Assembly: GCA_024233875.1 (NCBI GenBank)
Contig: JACKPB010000002.1
Location: forward strand, 186,001 to 250,000
DNA: 64,000 nt
Origin: Leptospiraceae bacterium
GTDB lineage: Bacteria; Spirochaetota; Leptospiria; Leptospirales; Leptospiraceae
Direction of reading: 5' to 3'
The translations under genes and the position numbers were made by a program. Shown here piece by piece: positions 16,840 through 26,057 of the stretch (position 1 is its first letter; every line of letters begins with the position of its first letter). The notes beneath the pieces were generated by a model, which was given only the letters and a program-made list of their open reading frames with translations, did no database searches and was not told the DNA's origin.

Positions 16840-17523
16840 TTATTTATTTCTGTATCTCCGAACTGATTTTTCTGAGATACGGAGTTCATCACCCAGTTCA
16901 TTTTCTTTTTTCTCTCCCGTGAACCCATTTTCTTTCAGCAATTCACCGCATTCATGTATTGCAGAGAGAATTCCCTTCAATGGCTGATTCTCCTTAAAAC
17001 CTCCTGCAATCAAATTTACCAGGAGATTCCATTTCTCCGTCGGGACTTTTTTTTGAATACCTGTATCTCCCAGAATAATGATTTGTTTTTCAAACATACT
17101 TATGTAAATCAAGATACCTATCCTATTTTTTGTAGCAAATATCCCTTCTTCCAGAAATGCTAATTTCGCATCACGTTCTACATTTTCTCTGAGTATCGAT
17201 GGATGCACAACAAACCTTCGAACGGAAGGAATCAGGGAAAGACCGAAGCCCAGAACTGCTCCCATAAGAGCGATAATGGGATAAAAAAAATCTCCTGTCC
17301 CAAATGAATTGTGTCCCCACTCATTGGAATTGCCATAAACAGCAAAGAACAAAGAGAACAATGAAAAAAATAATCCAAGTTGCCAGGATACAAAAAGATA
17401 GGCTCCCGGATCTCCCGGAGAAAAGTAAGGGACTATCTCCCCACCTGTAGATTTCTCAACTTCCTCAACTTTTTCCCGAATTTTTTTTAGATCTTCATCA
17501 CTGAAGTATTTTTTTATATTCAT
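16840..17523 (-). CDS. TPM-domain membrane protein
   Basis: Protein of 227 residues beginning with a TPM-type motif: KVEEVEKSTGGEIVPYFSPG, residues 18-37. Two transmembrane segments follow, at about 45-64 (LFVSWQLGLFFSLFSLFFAV) and 78-98. The second half, AKLAFLEEGIFATKNRIGILIYISMFEKQI then ILGDTGI, is the rest of the TPM fold in the order seen in bacterial DUF477 proteins. Some TPM proteins have phosphatase activity, and others are linked to photosystem or membrane protein assembly. The position 19 bases behind another TPM gene suggests that the two products act together at the membrane. Confidence 0.85.
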   Translation of the reverse strand: MNIKKYFSDEDLKKIREKVEEVEKSTGGEIVPYFSPGDPGAYLFVSWQLGLFFSLFSLFFAVYGNSNEWGHNSFGTGDFFYPIIALMGAVLGFGLSLIPSVRRFVVHPSILRENVERDAKLAFLEEGIFATKNRIGILIYISMFEKQIIILGDTGIQKKVPTEKWNLLVNLIAGGFKENQPLKGILSAIHECGELLKENGFTGEKKENELGDELRISEKSVRRYRNK

Positions 17524-17542
17524 CTATCTTTTTCTCCAAATA

Positions 17543-18436
17543 TTACCAGGAACCAAATGTCCCATTTTCATCAAACTTATCTCTCTCCGGAGCACTCATC
17601 TTTTTCTCATCGCTCAGGAGAACTGTTTCTTCTCTCCAAACCTGAAGCTTGGAAAATTCTCTAAAATAGTATTTTGAAAGAGGATAAAACAAAAGATACA
17701 TTCCGGTTAGAATCAATCCCGCAGCACCCATAAAAAGAACCGGGAAAACTGTATAAAACGGGACAAGCGAAAGAAACTGAAACCAACTGAATCCGGAGTC
17801 CCTCAAAATGGTTGTGATTGTATGAGTTCCAACTATCAAAAGAAAAACAATCATACCCGGAATAGAAAGATAAATCGGTATCGAATTTTGAGGCAGAGAG
17901 ATAATACGGAAAAAGAGATTTACTTTTCCAAGAAAACCCAGATCTTCCGTCACAATCACTTTTTCTCCTAAAACTGCCCTTTGAATCGACACAATTGCCA
18001 GTTGAATTCCCTTGTCATAATCTCCTAATTTAAAGTTTGGTATCATATTTTTTTTAACTATCCAATTTTTCACCTCTTCAGAGAAGAGATCTCTCAAATT
18101 CTCAGTAAGAAAAATCTTTATGATCTTATCCTGTTTCGAGATAAAAAGTACGACTGTCCTATTTTCTTTTCCGATTCCCCAGCGCGATTGGAGTTCCTCC
18201 CAAAGATCGGTTTGGGGTAGATCTTCAATCGATTTTACTGTAAAAAGGATGATCCCGGTTTTGGATTGTTCGGAGAACAAATCTAGTTTTGATTCAAATT
18301 CTCTAATTGAGGATGCAGAAAGAAGCCTGGCTTCATCAAGGATATGTCCGTATAGATTAGGGATAGTATCCGAATGAATTCCCCGGTTAAAAATGAAAAA
18401 TAATATGAGAGTGATTGATAAGAAAACTTTTCCCAT
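17543..18436 (-). CDS. Exported TPM-domain protein (YgcG-like)
   Basis: Protein of 297 residues with a signal peptide (VFLSITLILFFIFNRGIHS, residues 4-22). A TPM domain at about 25-155 starts with the family hallmark YGHILDEARLLSASSIREF. It contains the FTVKSIEDLP and GIGKENRTVVLFISKQDKII stretches. Membrane segments follow near 185-203 and 220-252. Unlike YgcG it has no glycine-rich tail. It follows the TetR gene by 8 bases and precedes the second TPM gene by 19, so all three are probably transcribed together. A role in envelope maintenance is inferred; enzyme activity cannot be judged from sequence alone. Confidence 0.86.
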   Translation of the reverse strand: MGKVFLSITLILFFIFNRGIHSDTIPNLYGHILDEARLLSASSIREFESKLDLFSEQSKTGIILFTVKSIEDLPQTDLWEELQSRWGIGKENRTVVLFISKQDKIIKIFLTENLRDLFSEEVKNWIVKKNMIPNFKLGDYDKGIQLAIVSIQRAVLGEKVIVTEDLGFLGKVNLFFRIISLPQNSIPIYLSIPGMIVFLLIVGTHTITTILRDSGFSWFQFLSLVPFYTVFPVLFMGAAGLILTGMYLLFYPLSKYYFREFSKLQVWREETVLLSDEKKMSAPERDKFDENGTFGSW

Positions 18437-18444
18437 GTGAATAT

Positions 18445-19098
18445 TTATCCCGATCCCCTCATCCCTGCATAGGCATATTCGGTAACTGAATGCACAAATT
18501 TTCGAATTTCAGATTTGGATTTCCCGGGATTCAACCTCTTTTCAAGGATCAACATAGCGATACCATGAATCATTGCCCATGCGGCAAGAGTCTTTTCTCT
18601 GGAATTTCCCGAGCTTATCTTTCCTTCTCTTTGACCCGTCGAGATAATTTCTCTTAGTTGTTTGTAGGTTTTTCGTGATACAGCTCTAAGCTCTTTTTGA
18701 GAAGAAAGCTCGAGTCCTCCCCCACCGAACATAATACGTGCATACTGACGGTTTTCGATGTGAAAATTTATGTATGTCCATCCGAGAGAGATGAAACGAT
18801 CATAAAAATCCCCCGTAGTATTCTGAACTTCTTCTTCAAAATCAGAGAAATACTTTTGGAAGCCTCTTTCAGCGATAGCAGCCAAAAGGGAATTCTTATT
18901 TTCAAAATAGTGATAGGTAGCCACATGACTCACTCCGGCAATAGCCGCAACCTTTCTCAATGAAAACTCTTCGAGCGAATTCGATTGGAGTAATTTTTCC
19001 CCTGCAAGAATCAAATCTTCCCTCAGATCTAAATTTTCACCCTTCTTCGAACGACCCGCACCTCCTGAAGGCTTTCTGAGTTTTTTCTTTGCCGGCAT
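18445..19098 (-). CDS. TetR/AcrR family transcriptional regulator
   Basis: Protein of 217 residues with a Lys/Arg-rich N-terminal tail, then a TetR DNA-binding domain at about 24-75: LREDLILAGEKLL, SLRKVAAIAGVSHVATYHYF and ENKNSLLAAIAERGF. The C-terminal ligand domain resembles the WHG-type TetR regulators. The gene is divergent from a dienoyl-CoA reductase/acyl-CoA dehydrogenase pair. The 110-base spacer holds two exact copies of a 17-base palindromic site, so the regulator very likely represses those genes and itself in response to an acyl-CoA or fatty acid. Such TetR control (FadR, PsrA, DesT type) is well established elsewhere; the ligand here is unknown. Two TPM genes follow in the same direction. 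Confidence 0.9.
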   Translation of the reverse strand: MPAKKKLRKPSGGAGRSKKGENLDLREDLILAGEKLLQSNSLEEFSLRKVAAIAGVSHVATYHYFENKNSLLAAIAERGFQKYFSDFEEEVQNTTGDFYDRFISLGWTYINFHIENRQYARIMFGGGGLELSSQKELRAVSRKTYKQLREIISTGQREGKISSGNSREKTLAAWAMIHGIAMLILEKRLNPGKSKSEIRKFVHSVTEYAYAGMRGSG

Positions 19099-19137
19099 GG
19101 AATCATTCTCTACTTTCTCATTCGGAAGTCAATTAGA

Positions 19138-19150
19138 TTACCACTGGTAA
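19138..19150. promoter_or_regulatory. TetR operator, copy 1
   Basis: TTACCACTGGTAA, a 13-base palindrome with a single central base. With flanks, ATTACCACTGGTAAAAT is the exact reverse complement of the 17 bases at copy 2. The centres lie 42 bases apart, four helical turns, so two dimers would sit on the same face of the DNA. Confidence 0.8.
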
Positions 19151-19179
19151 AATAGAGGTTGCCAAAAAATCAAGATATT

Positions 19180-19192
19180 TTACCAGTGGTAA
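19180..19192. promoter_or_regulatory. TetR operator, copy 2
   Basis: TTACCAGTGGTAA, inverted relative to copy 1 and ending 17 bases before ATG 19210. Bound repressor would cover the start region of the reductase transcript. Its presence inside a longer possible frame from TTG 19159 supports the later ATG start. Confidence 0.8.
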
Positions 19193-19209
19193 TTAATGGA
19201 GACAAAGAC

Positions 19210-21204
19210 ATGAGCACAGCATTCACACAGATACAACTCGGAGACAAAATCCTTTCCAATCGAATCCTAATGGGTTCCATGCACCTCGGAATGGAAGGAG
19301 AAGTAGGTACGGCAGAAAGATTGGCATCTTTTTACGGAAGACGATTTGAAGGTGGAGTGGAATTCATTGTTACGGGAGGAATAGGAGTCAATAAAGAGGG
19401 ACGGGGCTCGAAGAGCTTCTTTGATTTTACTGACCCGGTTCATCAGAATGAAATGCAGAGAATGAATTCTATCCTTTCCGGAAAGGGAGTTCTCTGTGCT
19501 CAATTGTTTCATGCAGGACGATATGCTTTCTTTAGAGAGTGTGTGGCGCCTTCAGCAATTCGGGCTCCGATCAATCGATACGTCCCAAAAGCTCTAACAG
19601 AAGAGGAAGCTTGGAAGACTATAGAAGACTTCGGCACAGCGGCTAAGATTGCATATCAAACTGGTTTCGGATCAGTCGAAATCATGGGAAGTGAAGGTTA
19701 TCTAATCAATCAATTTTGTTCTCCCGTAACCAATAAACGTACTGATTTTTTCGGAGGAGACGGAAAAAAGAGAGCAAATTTCGGGATAGAAGTACTCAAG
19801 TCTGTCCGGAAAAATCTTCCAAAGGACTTTCCTATCCTGTATCGCATCTCCGGAATTGATTTGATACCCGATAGTTCAAGTTTTGATGACGTTGTCTATC
19901 TGGCAAACTCTCTCAAAGAAAATGGGGTCACAGCCCTCAACGTGGGGATAGGATGGCATGAATCCCGAATTCCTACTATCAGCCAATTGGTCCCGCGTGG
20001 TGCCTGGGCGGAAACTGCAGGCAATCTCAAAAAAGAAGTCAAAGATGTTCCCATCATTGTCTCCAATCGAATCAATACTCCGGATACTATCCAGAAAATC
20101 TTTGATGAAGGGATAGCCGATCTCATTTCGATGGCGCGACCGTTTCTGGCCGATGCAGACATAGTGAAGAAACTAAAAAATTCTGAGTCACAAAGAATCA
20201 ATACCTGCATAGCCTGCAACCAAGCCTGTCTGGACAATGCATTCTCAGAAGAATCAGTGTCCTGCATAGTCAACCCGAGGGCGGTTCATGAGACTGTTTA
20301 TCCTATAGAAAGAAAAAAACCAAAAAAGGTCATCATCATAGGTTCCGGTCCGGGAGGATTGGAAGCGGCACGGGCATCTGCCGAACTCGGTCATGAAGTG
20401 ACTCTGATAGAAAAAGACTCAAGGATTGGAGGACAACTCAATCTTGCGGCGAAGATTCCCGGGAAATCAGAATTCCTCGAAACTATAAGATACTTTGAAA
20501 ACGAACTAAATGCTCTGAATGTGAAGATATTAACAAATACAGAATTTACCCCAGAACTTTATTCGGAACTGGGCGGAGAAGAAATCATTTTCGCTACCGG
20601 AGTCAAACCCCGTGATGTCCAACTGAAAGGGATGGAAACTGTTCGTGTTTTGAGTTATGCAGATTTTTTAAAAGAAGGAAAGCGATCGGGTAAAAACATA
20701 GCAATCATAGGTGGGGGAGGAATTGGAGTGGATATCGCTCATTTTCTTACTGAAGAAGAACCCGACTTTCTGACATACAAAAAAAGATATAGAATAGATA
20801 CATACAATCAAACAGTAATCGAAAGAAGAGAACCGGAGAGAAAAGTTGCTATCTTCAAACGATCGGGAAAGATTGGAGCCGGTCTCGGACCCACTACATT
20901 TTGGGCTCTGAAACAGGAATTGGAATTCACAGGAGTAGAATTCATCCAGGGGATTCAATATAGAGAAGTTTTGGATGGAAAACTAATTTACGAAAATCGA
21001 TCGGGAGAGTTAGGTGAATATCCTTGTGATACAATCATCCTCTGTGCCGGACAGGAAAGAGAACTCAATCCTATTGAAAGATTCAAAGAAAGATTTCCGG
21101 ATATCAAATTCCATGTCATAGGTGGCGCTAAGGATTCTGTAGGCATCGACGCAAAACGGGCATTTCGGGAAGGACTCGATATAGCCTATACAATTTCAAA
21201 ATAA
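19210..21204 (+). CDS. NADH:flavin oxidoreductase, 2,4-dienoyl-CoA reductase (FadH) family
   Basis: Protein of 664 residues with the FadH architecture. An Old Yellow Enzyme TIM barrel covers about 1-320 (start FTQIQLGDKILSNRILMGSM, later LFHAGRYAFF). A cysteine cluster CIACNQAC plus a further Cys 12 residues on would bind [4Fe-4S]. The FAD loop IIIGSGPGGLEAARAS follows near 378, and the pyridine nucleotide loop AIIGGGGIGVDIAHF near 500. Such enzymes reduce 2,4-dienoyl-CoA during oxidation of polyunsaturated fatty acids. ATG 19210 has GGAG at good distance. The acyl-CoA dehydrogenase follows after 10 bases, and twin TetR operators lie in front. Related enone reductases share this architecture, so the substrate is inferred from context. 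Confidence 0.9.
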   Translation: MSTAFTQIQLGDKILSNRILMGSMHLGMEGEVGTAERLASFYGRRFEGGVEFIVTGGIGVNKEGRGSKSFFDFTDPVHQNEMQRMNSILSGKGVLCAQLFHAGRYAFFRECVAPSAIRAPINRYVPKALTEEEAWKTIEDFGTAAKIAYQTGFGSVEIMGSEGYLINQFCSPVTNKRTDFFGGDGKKRANFGIEVLKSVRKNLPKDFPILYRISGIDLIPDSSSFDDVVYLANSLKENGVTALNVGIGWHESRIPTISQLVPRGAWAETAGNLKKEVKDVPIIVSNRINTPDTIQKIFDEGIADLISMARPFLADADIVKKLKNSESQRINTCIACNQACLDNAFSEESVSCIVNPRAVHETVYPIERKKPKKVIIIGSGPGGLEAARASAELGHEVTLIEKDSRIGGQLNLAAKIPGKSEFLETIRYFENELNALNVKILTNTEFTPELYSELGGEEIIFATGVKPRDVQLKGMETVRVLSYADFLKEGKRSGKNIAIIGGGGIGVDIAHFLTEEEPDFLTYKKRYRIDTYNQTVIERREPERKVAIFKRSGKIGAGLGPTTFWALKQELEFTGVEFIQGIQYREVLDGKLIYENRSGELGEYPCDTIILCAGQERELNPIERFKERFPDIKFHVIGGAKDSVGIDAKRAFREGLDIAYTISK

Positions 21205-21214
21205 GGAATTCAAA

Positions 21215-22966
21215 ATGATTCAGGAAAATTATTTCACCGATGATAGAGACCTCCAATTTCTTTTCCGCAATTTTGTAAACTGGGAAAATGTGGCCATCGC
21301 CTGCGAAGGTAAGGATTTCATAGAGCATAAGGAATACATTCAAACAGGCAATCCCAGACTAGAAATGGCTCCCGGTTCTGTTGAGGAAGCAATCGATCTT
21401 TACTATTCCACTCTCGACTCCCTGGGAGAATTATTCGGAAAAGAACTTTCCCTTTATTCCGGAGAGAATGATAAAATCGGACTCCGGTATGAAAACGGGA
21501 AAGTAATTTTTCCGGAAAGTCTTCTAGCCTCTTTCGAGAGACTCAAACAATCAGGACTTATGCCCTATGCCATATCCAGAAGAGCGGAAGGATTGGGTAT
21601 GCCGATGACAGTTTCTGCAATCTATGCTATGATTATGGCTAGAGGGGACGTTTCTCTTTGTATGACAGCAAATCTTCTTAATCTTGCTCAAATCGTTTAT
21701 AGATATGGAACTGAAGAGCAGATTGAACAATTTACCGTTCCCGCTTCACGTTGTGAAACTGTTTTTGCTATGTCATTGACCGAACCCGATTATGGTTCGG
21801 ATCTAAACTCAGTAACTACAATCGCACAAAGACAGGAAGATGGAAAGTACCGTATTACGGGTACGAAACGATTTATCTCTCAGGGTTGCGGTATCGGAGA
21901 CACCCCCGCCCTTCTCCTTACTCTGGCTAGAACCGGAAAGAAAGGAAGTGGAGCCAGGGGTCTTTCGGTCTTCCTGAACTCAAGCAGGGATGTTCAGGTA
22001 GCGGGCATTGAAAAAAAGATGGGAATCCATGCATCCCCGACCTGTGAATTGGTTTATGAAGAAACTATCGGTGAACTTTTGGGAGAAGAAGGTGCGGGAT
22101 TGACACGATGTACTTCCGGGATGACAAACTTCATGCGTCTGGCAAGTGCAGGTGGAGGAGCCGGAGGAGGTGCTGCTGCGTATTATGAATCTCTAAAATA
22201 TGCGGGTGAGAGACTCCAATTCGGAAAACCAATCAAAGAGATTCCGGCTGTTCGGGAGATGCTCGATAAAATGAGAAGAGAAAGCAATGCTATGCGTCTA
22301 TTGGCTCTGGAAACAGGATATTCTGTAGATATGTTTCAGCATGAGCAAATCCGAAAAGAGAAAAATGGAATCAGTGATCGGGAAATACGTCAGGATCCCG
22401 AATTCCGAAAATGGAATTCTATAGCCGGCATCCTCACTCCACTAGCCAAATATCATTGTTCCGAAGAAGGAAATAAATTGGCTTATCTCGCTGTTCAGGT
22501 TCACGGAGGTGCCGGATACACGGAAGACTATGATGTATCCAGAATCTATCGGGATGCCAGAATCAATTCGATTTATGAGGGAACAAGCCAGATTCAGGTC
22601 AGAATTTCAATCGGAGGATTGGTTTCAGGAATGAGCAAAGACGGAATCTTTCGAAGATACATCGAAGAACTGCGGGAAAAAATAGATAGATATAAAGAAT
22701 TAATTGACGAACAGGAAAGGATATTTGAAAATTCTCTGGAAATTTTCAGAGGGATAAAAGATGAGGATAGAAAGCAGAAACTTTCTGAATGTTTGATTGT
22801 CATCGCAGTTCGAGCGATTTGTTCTTTACTTTATGCAGGAATTCTTAATAAAGTAGAGGAAGATTCTGATCTCTCCTATTGGATCACAGATTGTAAAGAT
22901 TTTCTAATCGAAAGTACGGGTATGATGAAAGCCAATGAATACAGAATGAGTGCATATGCTGACTAG
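21215..22966 (+). CDS. Acyl-CoA dehydrogenase
   Basis: FAD-dependent dehydrogenase of 583 residues that introduces the alpha-beta double bond in acyl-CoA. Visible family blocks are AMSLTEPDYGSDLNSV near residue 185, ERLQFGKPIKEIPAVREML near 330-350 and VQVHGGAGYTEDYDVSRIYR near 428-447. The YEGTSQIQ motif near 456 contains the probable catalytic Glu. The protein has an extended N-terminus and a helical C-terminal extension of about 110 residues, as in the longer AcdA/FadE-like enzymes that accept long chains. It follows the dienoyl-CoA reductase by 10 bases with an AAGGAA ribosome site. The two steps belong to the same fatty acid oxidation branch under the TetR regulator. An ATCCAA hairpin with T-rich tail lies just downstream. 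Confidence 0.93.
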   Translation: MIQENYFTDDRDLQFLFRNFVNWENVAIACEGKDFIEHKEYIQTGNPRLEMAPGSVEEAIDLYYSTLDSLGELFGKELSLYSGENDKIGLRYENGKVIFPESLLASFERLKQSGLMPYAISRRAEGLGMPMTVSAIYAMIMARGDVSLCMTANLLNLAQIVYRYGTEEQIEQFTVPASRCETVFAMSLTEPDYGSDLNSVTTIAQRQEDGKYRITGTKRFISQGCGIGDTPALLLTLARTGKKGSGARGLSVFLNSSRDVQVAGIEKKMGIHASPTCELVYEETIGELLGEEGAGLTRCTSGMTNFMRLASAGGGAGGGAAAYYESLKYAGERLQFGKPIKEIPAVREMLDKMRRESNAMRLLALETGYSVDMFQHEQIRKEKNGISDREIRQDPEFRKWNSIAGILTPLAKYHCSEEGNKLAYLAVQVHGGAGYTEDYDVSRIYRDARINSIYEGTSQIQVRISIGGLVSGMSKDGIFRRYIEELREKIDRYKELIDEQERIFENSLEIFRGIKDEDRKQKLSECLIVIAVRAICSLLYAGILNKVEEDSDLSYWITDCKDFLIESTGMMKANEYRMSAYAD

Positions 22967-22987
22967 GATACTTTAGTAAATGCACGC

Positions 22988-23004
22988 ATCCAATTTTTTT
23001 GGAT
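22988..23004 (+). terminator. Weak intrinsic terminator after the acyl-CoA dehydrogenase gene
   Basis: ATCCAA-TTTTT-TTGGAT stem-loop followed by AATTTTTATC, 21 bases after the stop codon. The 6-bp AT-rich stem is weak. Confidence 0.45.
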
Positions 23005-23056
23005 AATTTTTATCGTATTCAGATTGGATTAAGAATGCATTCAACCCTATGAGATT

Positions 23057-23119
23057 GTAGTCATTTTCAAAAGTATTTGCAGATTCACAAAAGTATCAGC
23101 TACAAAATGGAGACATACC
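23057..23119 (+). repeat. Dispersed element, copy at 23 kb
   Basis: Starts GTAGTCATTTTC and ends AAAATGGAGACATACC. The middle (GTATTTGCAGATTCAC, GTATCAGC) is clearly related to the units at 12.9 kb but diverged by several substitutions. It lies in the spacer between the acyl-CoA dehydrogenase and hydrolase genes. Confidence 0.65.
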
Positions 23120-23199
23120 TTCAGAGGAAATTCGCAAGGTTTCTGAAACCCGGTACAAAGCCTCAAATAGTTGAACTCATTAAAGATTAGAATGGCTCT

Positions 23200-24333
23200 A
23201 TGATAGAAACCTTATTGATTTTCGGCATCGTACTCATCGTATTTGGAATATATTATTTCAATTACGTAGCTCATTATCCCGTGGTTCACCATGCTAAAAA
23301 CAAGTATCACAAAAAGCTGGTTTCCAGATGTAAGATTCTCTCCGAAAAATACTATCCTACATTTTGGTGCTTCAATAATCACCTAATGCTCATAGTCCTT
23401 CTTCTGAATGAATTTCGTTCTAAAGTCTATGCATATGATTCTATCGATCGCCTGGAAATGTCTGATGGAGGACTAACGGGATTGGCATGGTCTGCTACCG
23501 GGACAGCTTATCGAACCAAAGGCACTCCTATAGTCATTATTTTCCACACCATAAGTGGAGATGAGCAGGATGTGAAAACAATTGTTAGATACATCAAAGA
23601 AGAATTGGGATGGATTGCTGTCGTTTGCATTCGTCGGGGTCACGGAAATATCCCCTTACGCACTCCCAAAATCAATACTATGGGATCTACATCCGACCTT
23701 CGGGAACAGCTGGATTTTATCTCACGGAAATTTCCATCCTCCCTTTTGTTTGGGGTAGGACTATCTGCCGGCTCCGGACTCATAGCTCAGTATCTGGGTG
23801 AAGAAGGATTGAAAAGTCGATTTGTCGCAGCTGTAGCTGTATCACCCGCCTATGACATCGAGAAGGCATTTCATAGAGTTCATCCTTTTTATAATAAAAT
23901 GATGGGTCAGAGATTGATCAATTTTTTTCTGAAACGTCACTATGAAAGCCTATCCGGTGTGAAAGGTTTTATGGAATCTATGAACTCCAACAATATAGGT
24001 GAATTTCAGGACCGAATCCATTCCTTTGCAGGTTTTGATTCAAAAGAAGAATACTATCGACTTTCTAATCCGATCAATGTGATTCATAATATCAAAACTC
24101 CCCTACTGGTATTGAATAGCGAGGATGATCCAATCTGTGTGGATGAAAATGTTCAGGAAAATCTTCACTGGGTAGACAAGCTTCCACACAGCACTCTGAT
24201 ACACACAAAACGGGGTTCTCACATTGCTTTTTTTGAAGGGATACGGGCAAGATCCTGGTCTGACAGAGTTATAGGAGAGTATTTCAAAACCATCCTGAGC
24301 ACCAGAAAGAATTTTCGAAAAAAGAAACCTTAA
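23200..24333 (+). CDS. Alpha/beta hydrolase, YheT/ABHD-like, membrane-anchored
   Basis: Protein of 377 residues with one N-terminal membrane segment (ETLLIFGIVLIVFGIYYFNY, residues 3-22). An alpha/beta hydrolase domain follows: TPIVIIFHTISGDEQD (oxyanion region) near 117-132 and the nucleophile elbow GVGLSAGSG near 187-195. The probable catalytic Asp is in NSEDDPICVDENV near 306-318 and the His in RGSHIAFFEG near 340-349. The HTISGDE pattern and the overall order are those of the YheT/EMB8 group of esterases or lipases, with unknown physiological substrates. It stands alone between the fatty acid oxidation pair and a convergent cyclase gene 5 bases away. The start has no strong ribosome site. 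Confidence 0.87.
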   Translation: MIETLLIFGIVLIVFGIYYFNYVAHYPVVHHAKNKYHKKLVSRCKILSEKYYPTFWCFNNHLMLIVLLLNEFRSKVYAYDSIDRLEMSDGGLTGLAWSATGTAYRTKGTPIVIIFHTISGDEQDVKTIVRYIKEELGWIAVVCIRRGHGNIPLRTPKINTMGSTSDLREQLDFISRKFPSSLLFGVGLSAGSGLIAQYLGEEGLKSRFVAAVAVSPAYDIEKAFHRVHPFYNKMMGQRLINFFLKRHYESLSGVKGFMESMNSNNIGEFQDRIHSFAGFDSKEEYYRLSNPINVIHNIKTPLLVLNSEDDPICVDENVQENLHWVDKLPHSTLIHTKRGSHIAFFEGIRARSWSDRVIGEYFKTILSTRKNFRKKKP

Positions 24334-24338
24334 CTTTA

Positions 24339-25892
24339 TTAATAAATTCCATCTATTTCCCGAATTCCATACAGGGAAATGGCCTGTTTTCTACCTCGTA
24401 TTGGAGACTTCCCCACAGGTTCTCCGATAGGATTTTCAAGAGAACGATACAGTTCTTCCGAGAAGAGTATCGGAAGTTTGAATTCTTTACAAAGTCCTTC
24501 AATACGTGAGGCGATATTTACATTGTCCCCGATGATAGTGTATTCCATCCGATCACTGCTACCTATAGCACCTGCAACAACCTGCCCCCTGTGGAGACCG
24601 ATTCCATTTTGAATTTCAGGAAATCCTTCATTTTTTAATTCTAGATTTAGAGATTTCAATTCCCTACGAATCTCAATAGCAGTGTTGAGGGCATGATCGG
24701 AATGGTTGTCAATCTTTACCGGAGCATTGAAAACTGCGAGAATTGCATCGCCTATATATTTGTTGATCATCCCATGATTCCGATTTACAGAGATCTGTAG
24801 TCTGGTAAAGTATCGGTTCAGGAGTTCTACAATCTTTTGTGGAGGTAGATTTTCTGAAAGTGTCGTAAAGCTGCGGATATCACAAAAAAGTATACTCACC
24901 TCCTCCAATTCCCCTCCCAGAGATCGATTGCCTTTTAAAAAATAATCCCTAACCGATGGATCGACTATCCTTCCGAAAGTATCTTTGATAAATTCTTTTT
25001 CCTTTAGGCTCTGAGCCATCAGGATGATATTTTCTGATAAAGTACCCAATTCATCCACAGACCTAACAGGTATTTCCACTTCATAGTCTGTAAATCGAAT
25101 TCTTTCTGTTGCCTCACTCATCTTCTTCAATGGATTCTGATAAGAAACGGAAATAAATAATGAAATCAAAAATCCTGTGACAATCAAAAACAGAAAGAGT
25201 GAAAAAAGGGAATTTTTATTCGATTCTATAGCAGGAGTCATATTCCCCAGAAGAATTTTGTAGAATATAAAAAGAGGAAAGATTGAAACGGATTGATAAA
25301 ATATCATGAATCTCATTCGAATAGAAATTTGTATCACACCATCAACCCTACTGAGTACATTGTCAGGAAATGCATAGTGTAGAAAATATTTTTGAATTAT
25401 GTACTCCAGAGTGTAGTAAATGAATCCAAAACTAAACAAAAAGGCAATCATTGAGGATAGTAGCTGAGAAAAAAGATTTGTAAAATTCAAAAGATCCTCT
25501 GCCATCAAATGCAATTGCAGAACACTTATAAAAAATCCTATCGTATAACCGGTAACTCCAATCAAAGCCTGAACAACAGATGTATTCAAAAGACGTCGCT
25601 TAGCTAATTCAGAAAATTCTCCTGTCCAGAATGCTTTCAAAATAGGAAACTCATGGTAAAATGAAAGTACACTCGGGACTCCAAAACTGAGTATCCAACT
25701 GAGATAAAAGAGAAAGAGAGACTTACCGCTCAAAAACCTCGCCCCATCCAAAAGAGTAGATATCGGATCGTTTAAAAGTGGAGTTAAAAATAAATTCCCC
25801 AAGATAGAAAGTGTTATATTTGCGCCAAAATTGATCACAAACGTTGTCGCCCCAAAATAGAGGGATAATTTTTTAGTATTCTCAGTCATCAT
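24339..25892 (-). CDS. Membrane-bound class III adenylate/guanylate cyclase with HAMP domain
   Basis: Protein of 517 residues. The N-terminal half has about six transmembrane segments (residues 10-250). A HAMP linker with KMSEATERIRFTDYEVEIP and VDELGTLSENI lies near 252-290. The cyclase domain spans about 325-510. The metal-binding Asp residues are in SILFCDIRSFT and NKYIGDAILAVF, and the transition-state Asn and Arg in DNVNIASRIEG. The specificity pair reads Lys (NKYIGD) and Thr (seven residues before the Asn), as in many bacterial adenylate cyclases, so cAMP is the likely product. The membrane region has no extracellular domain of note and may sense membrane state. Leptospira-group genomes carry many such cyclases. 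Convergent with the hydrolase gene. Confidence 0.9.
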   Translation of the reverse strand: MMTENTKKLSLYFGATTFVINFGANITLSILGNLFLTPLLNDPISTLLDGARFLSGKSLFLFYLSWILSFGVPSVLSFYHEFPILKAFWTGEFSELAKRRLLNTSVVQALIGVTGYTIGFFISVLQLHLMAEDLLNFTNLFSQLLSSMIAFLFSFGFIYYTLEYIIQKYFLHYAFPDNVLSRVDGVIQISIRMRFMIFYQSVSIFPLFIFYKILLGNMTPAIESNKNSLFSLFLFLIVTGFLISLFISVSYQNPLKKMSEATERIRFTDYEVEIPVRSVDELGTLSENIILMAQSLKEKEFIKDTFGRIVDPSVRDYFLKGNRSLGGELEEVSILFCDIRSFTTLSENLPPQKIVELLNRYFTRLQISVNRNHGMINKYIGDAILAVFNAPVKIDNHSDHALNTAIEIRRELKSLNLELKNEGFPEIQNGIGLHRGQVVAGAIGSSDRMEYTIIGDNVNIASRIEGLCKEFKLPILFSEELYRSLENPIGEPVGKSPIRGRKQAISLYGIREIDGIY

Positions 25893-26057
25893 AGCATATA
25901 TTTTGTGATACGTAATTCAGTGAATTATTTAGAATACAATCAAAGACTACATATTTTTTAAAACCGAAGTGTATCTACTAGCAAATATCTTCGATATATA
26001 GCAATCTAAATTCCTTGCAATATTTTTCATTCTAAATACTTTTAGTATTTTAGAACA

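Noticed and set aside
19159..19209. Extended N-terminus of the dienoyl-CoA reductase from TTG 19159
   Set aside because: It would run through the second TetR operator and lacks a ribosome site; ATG 19210 with GGAG matches the family start.
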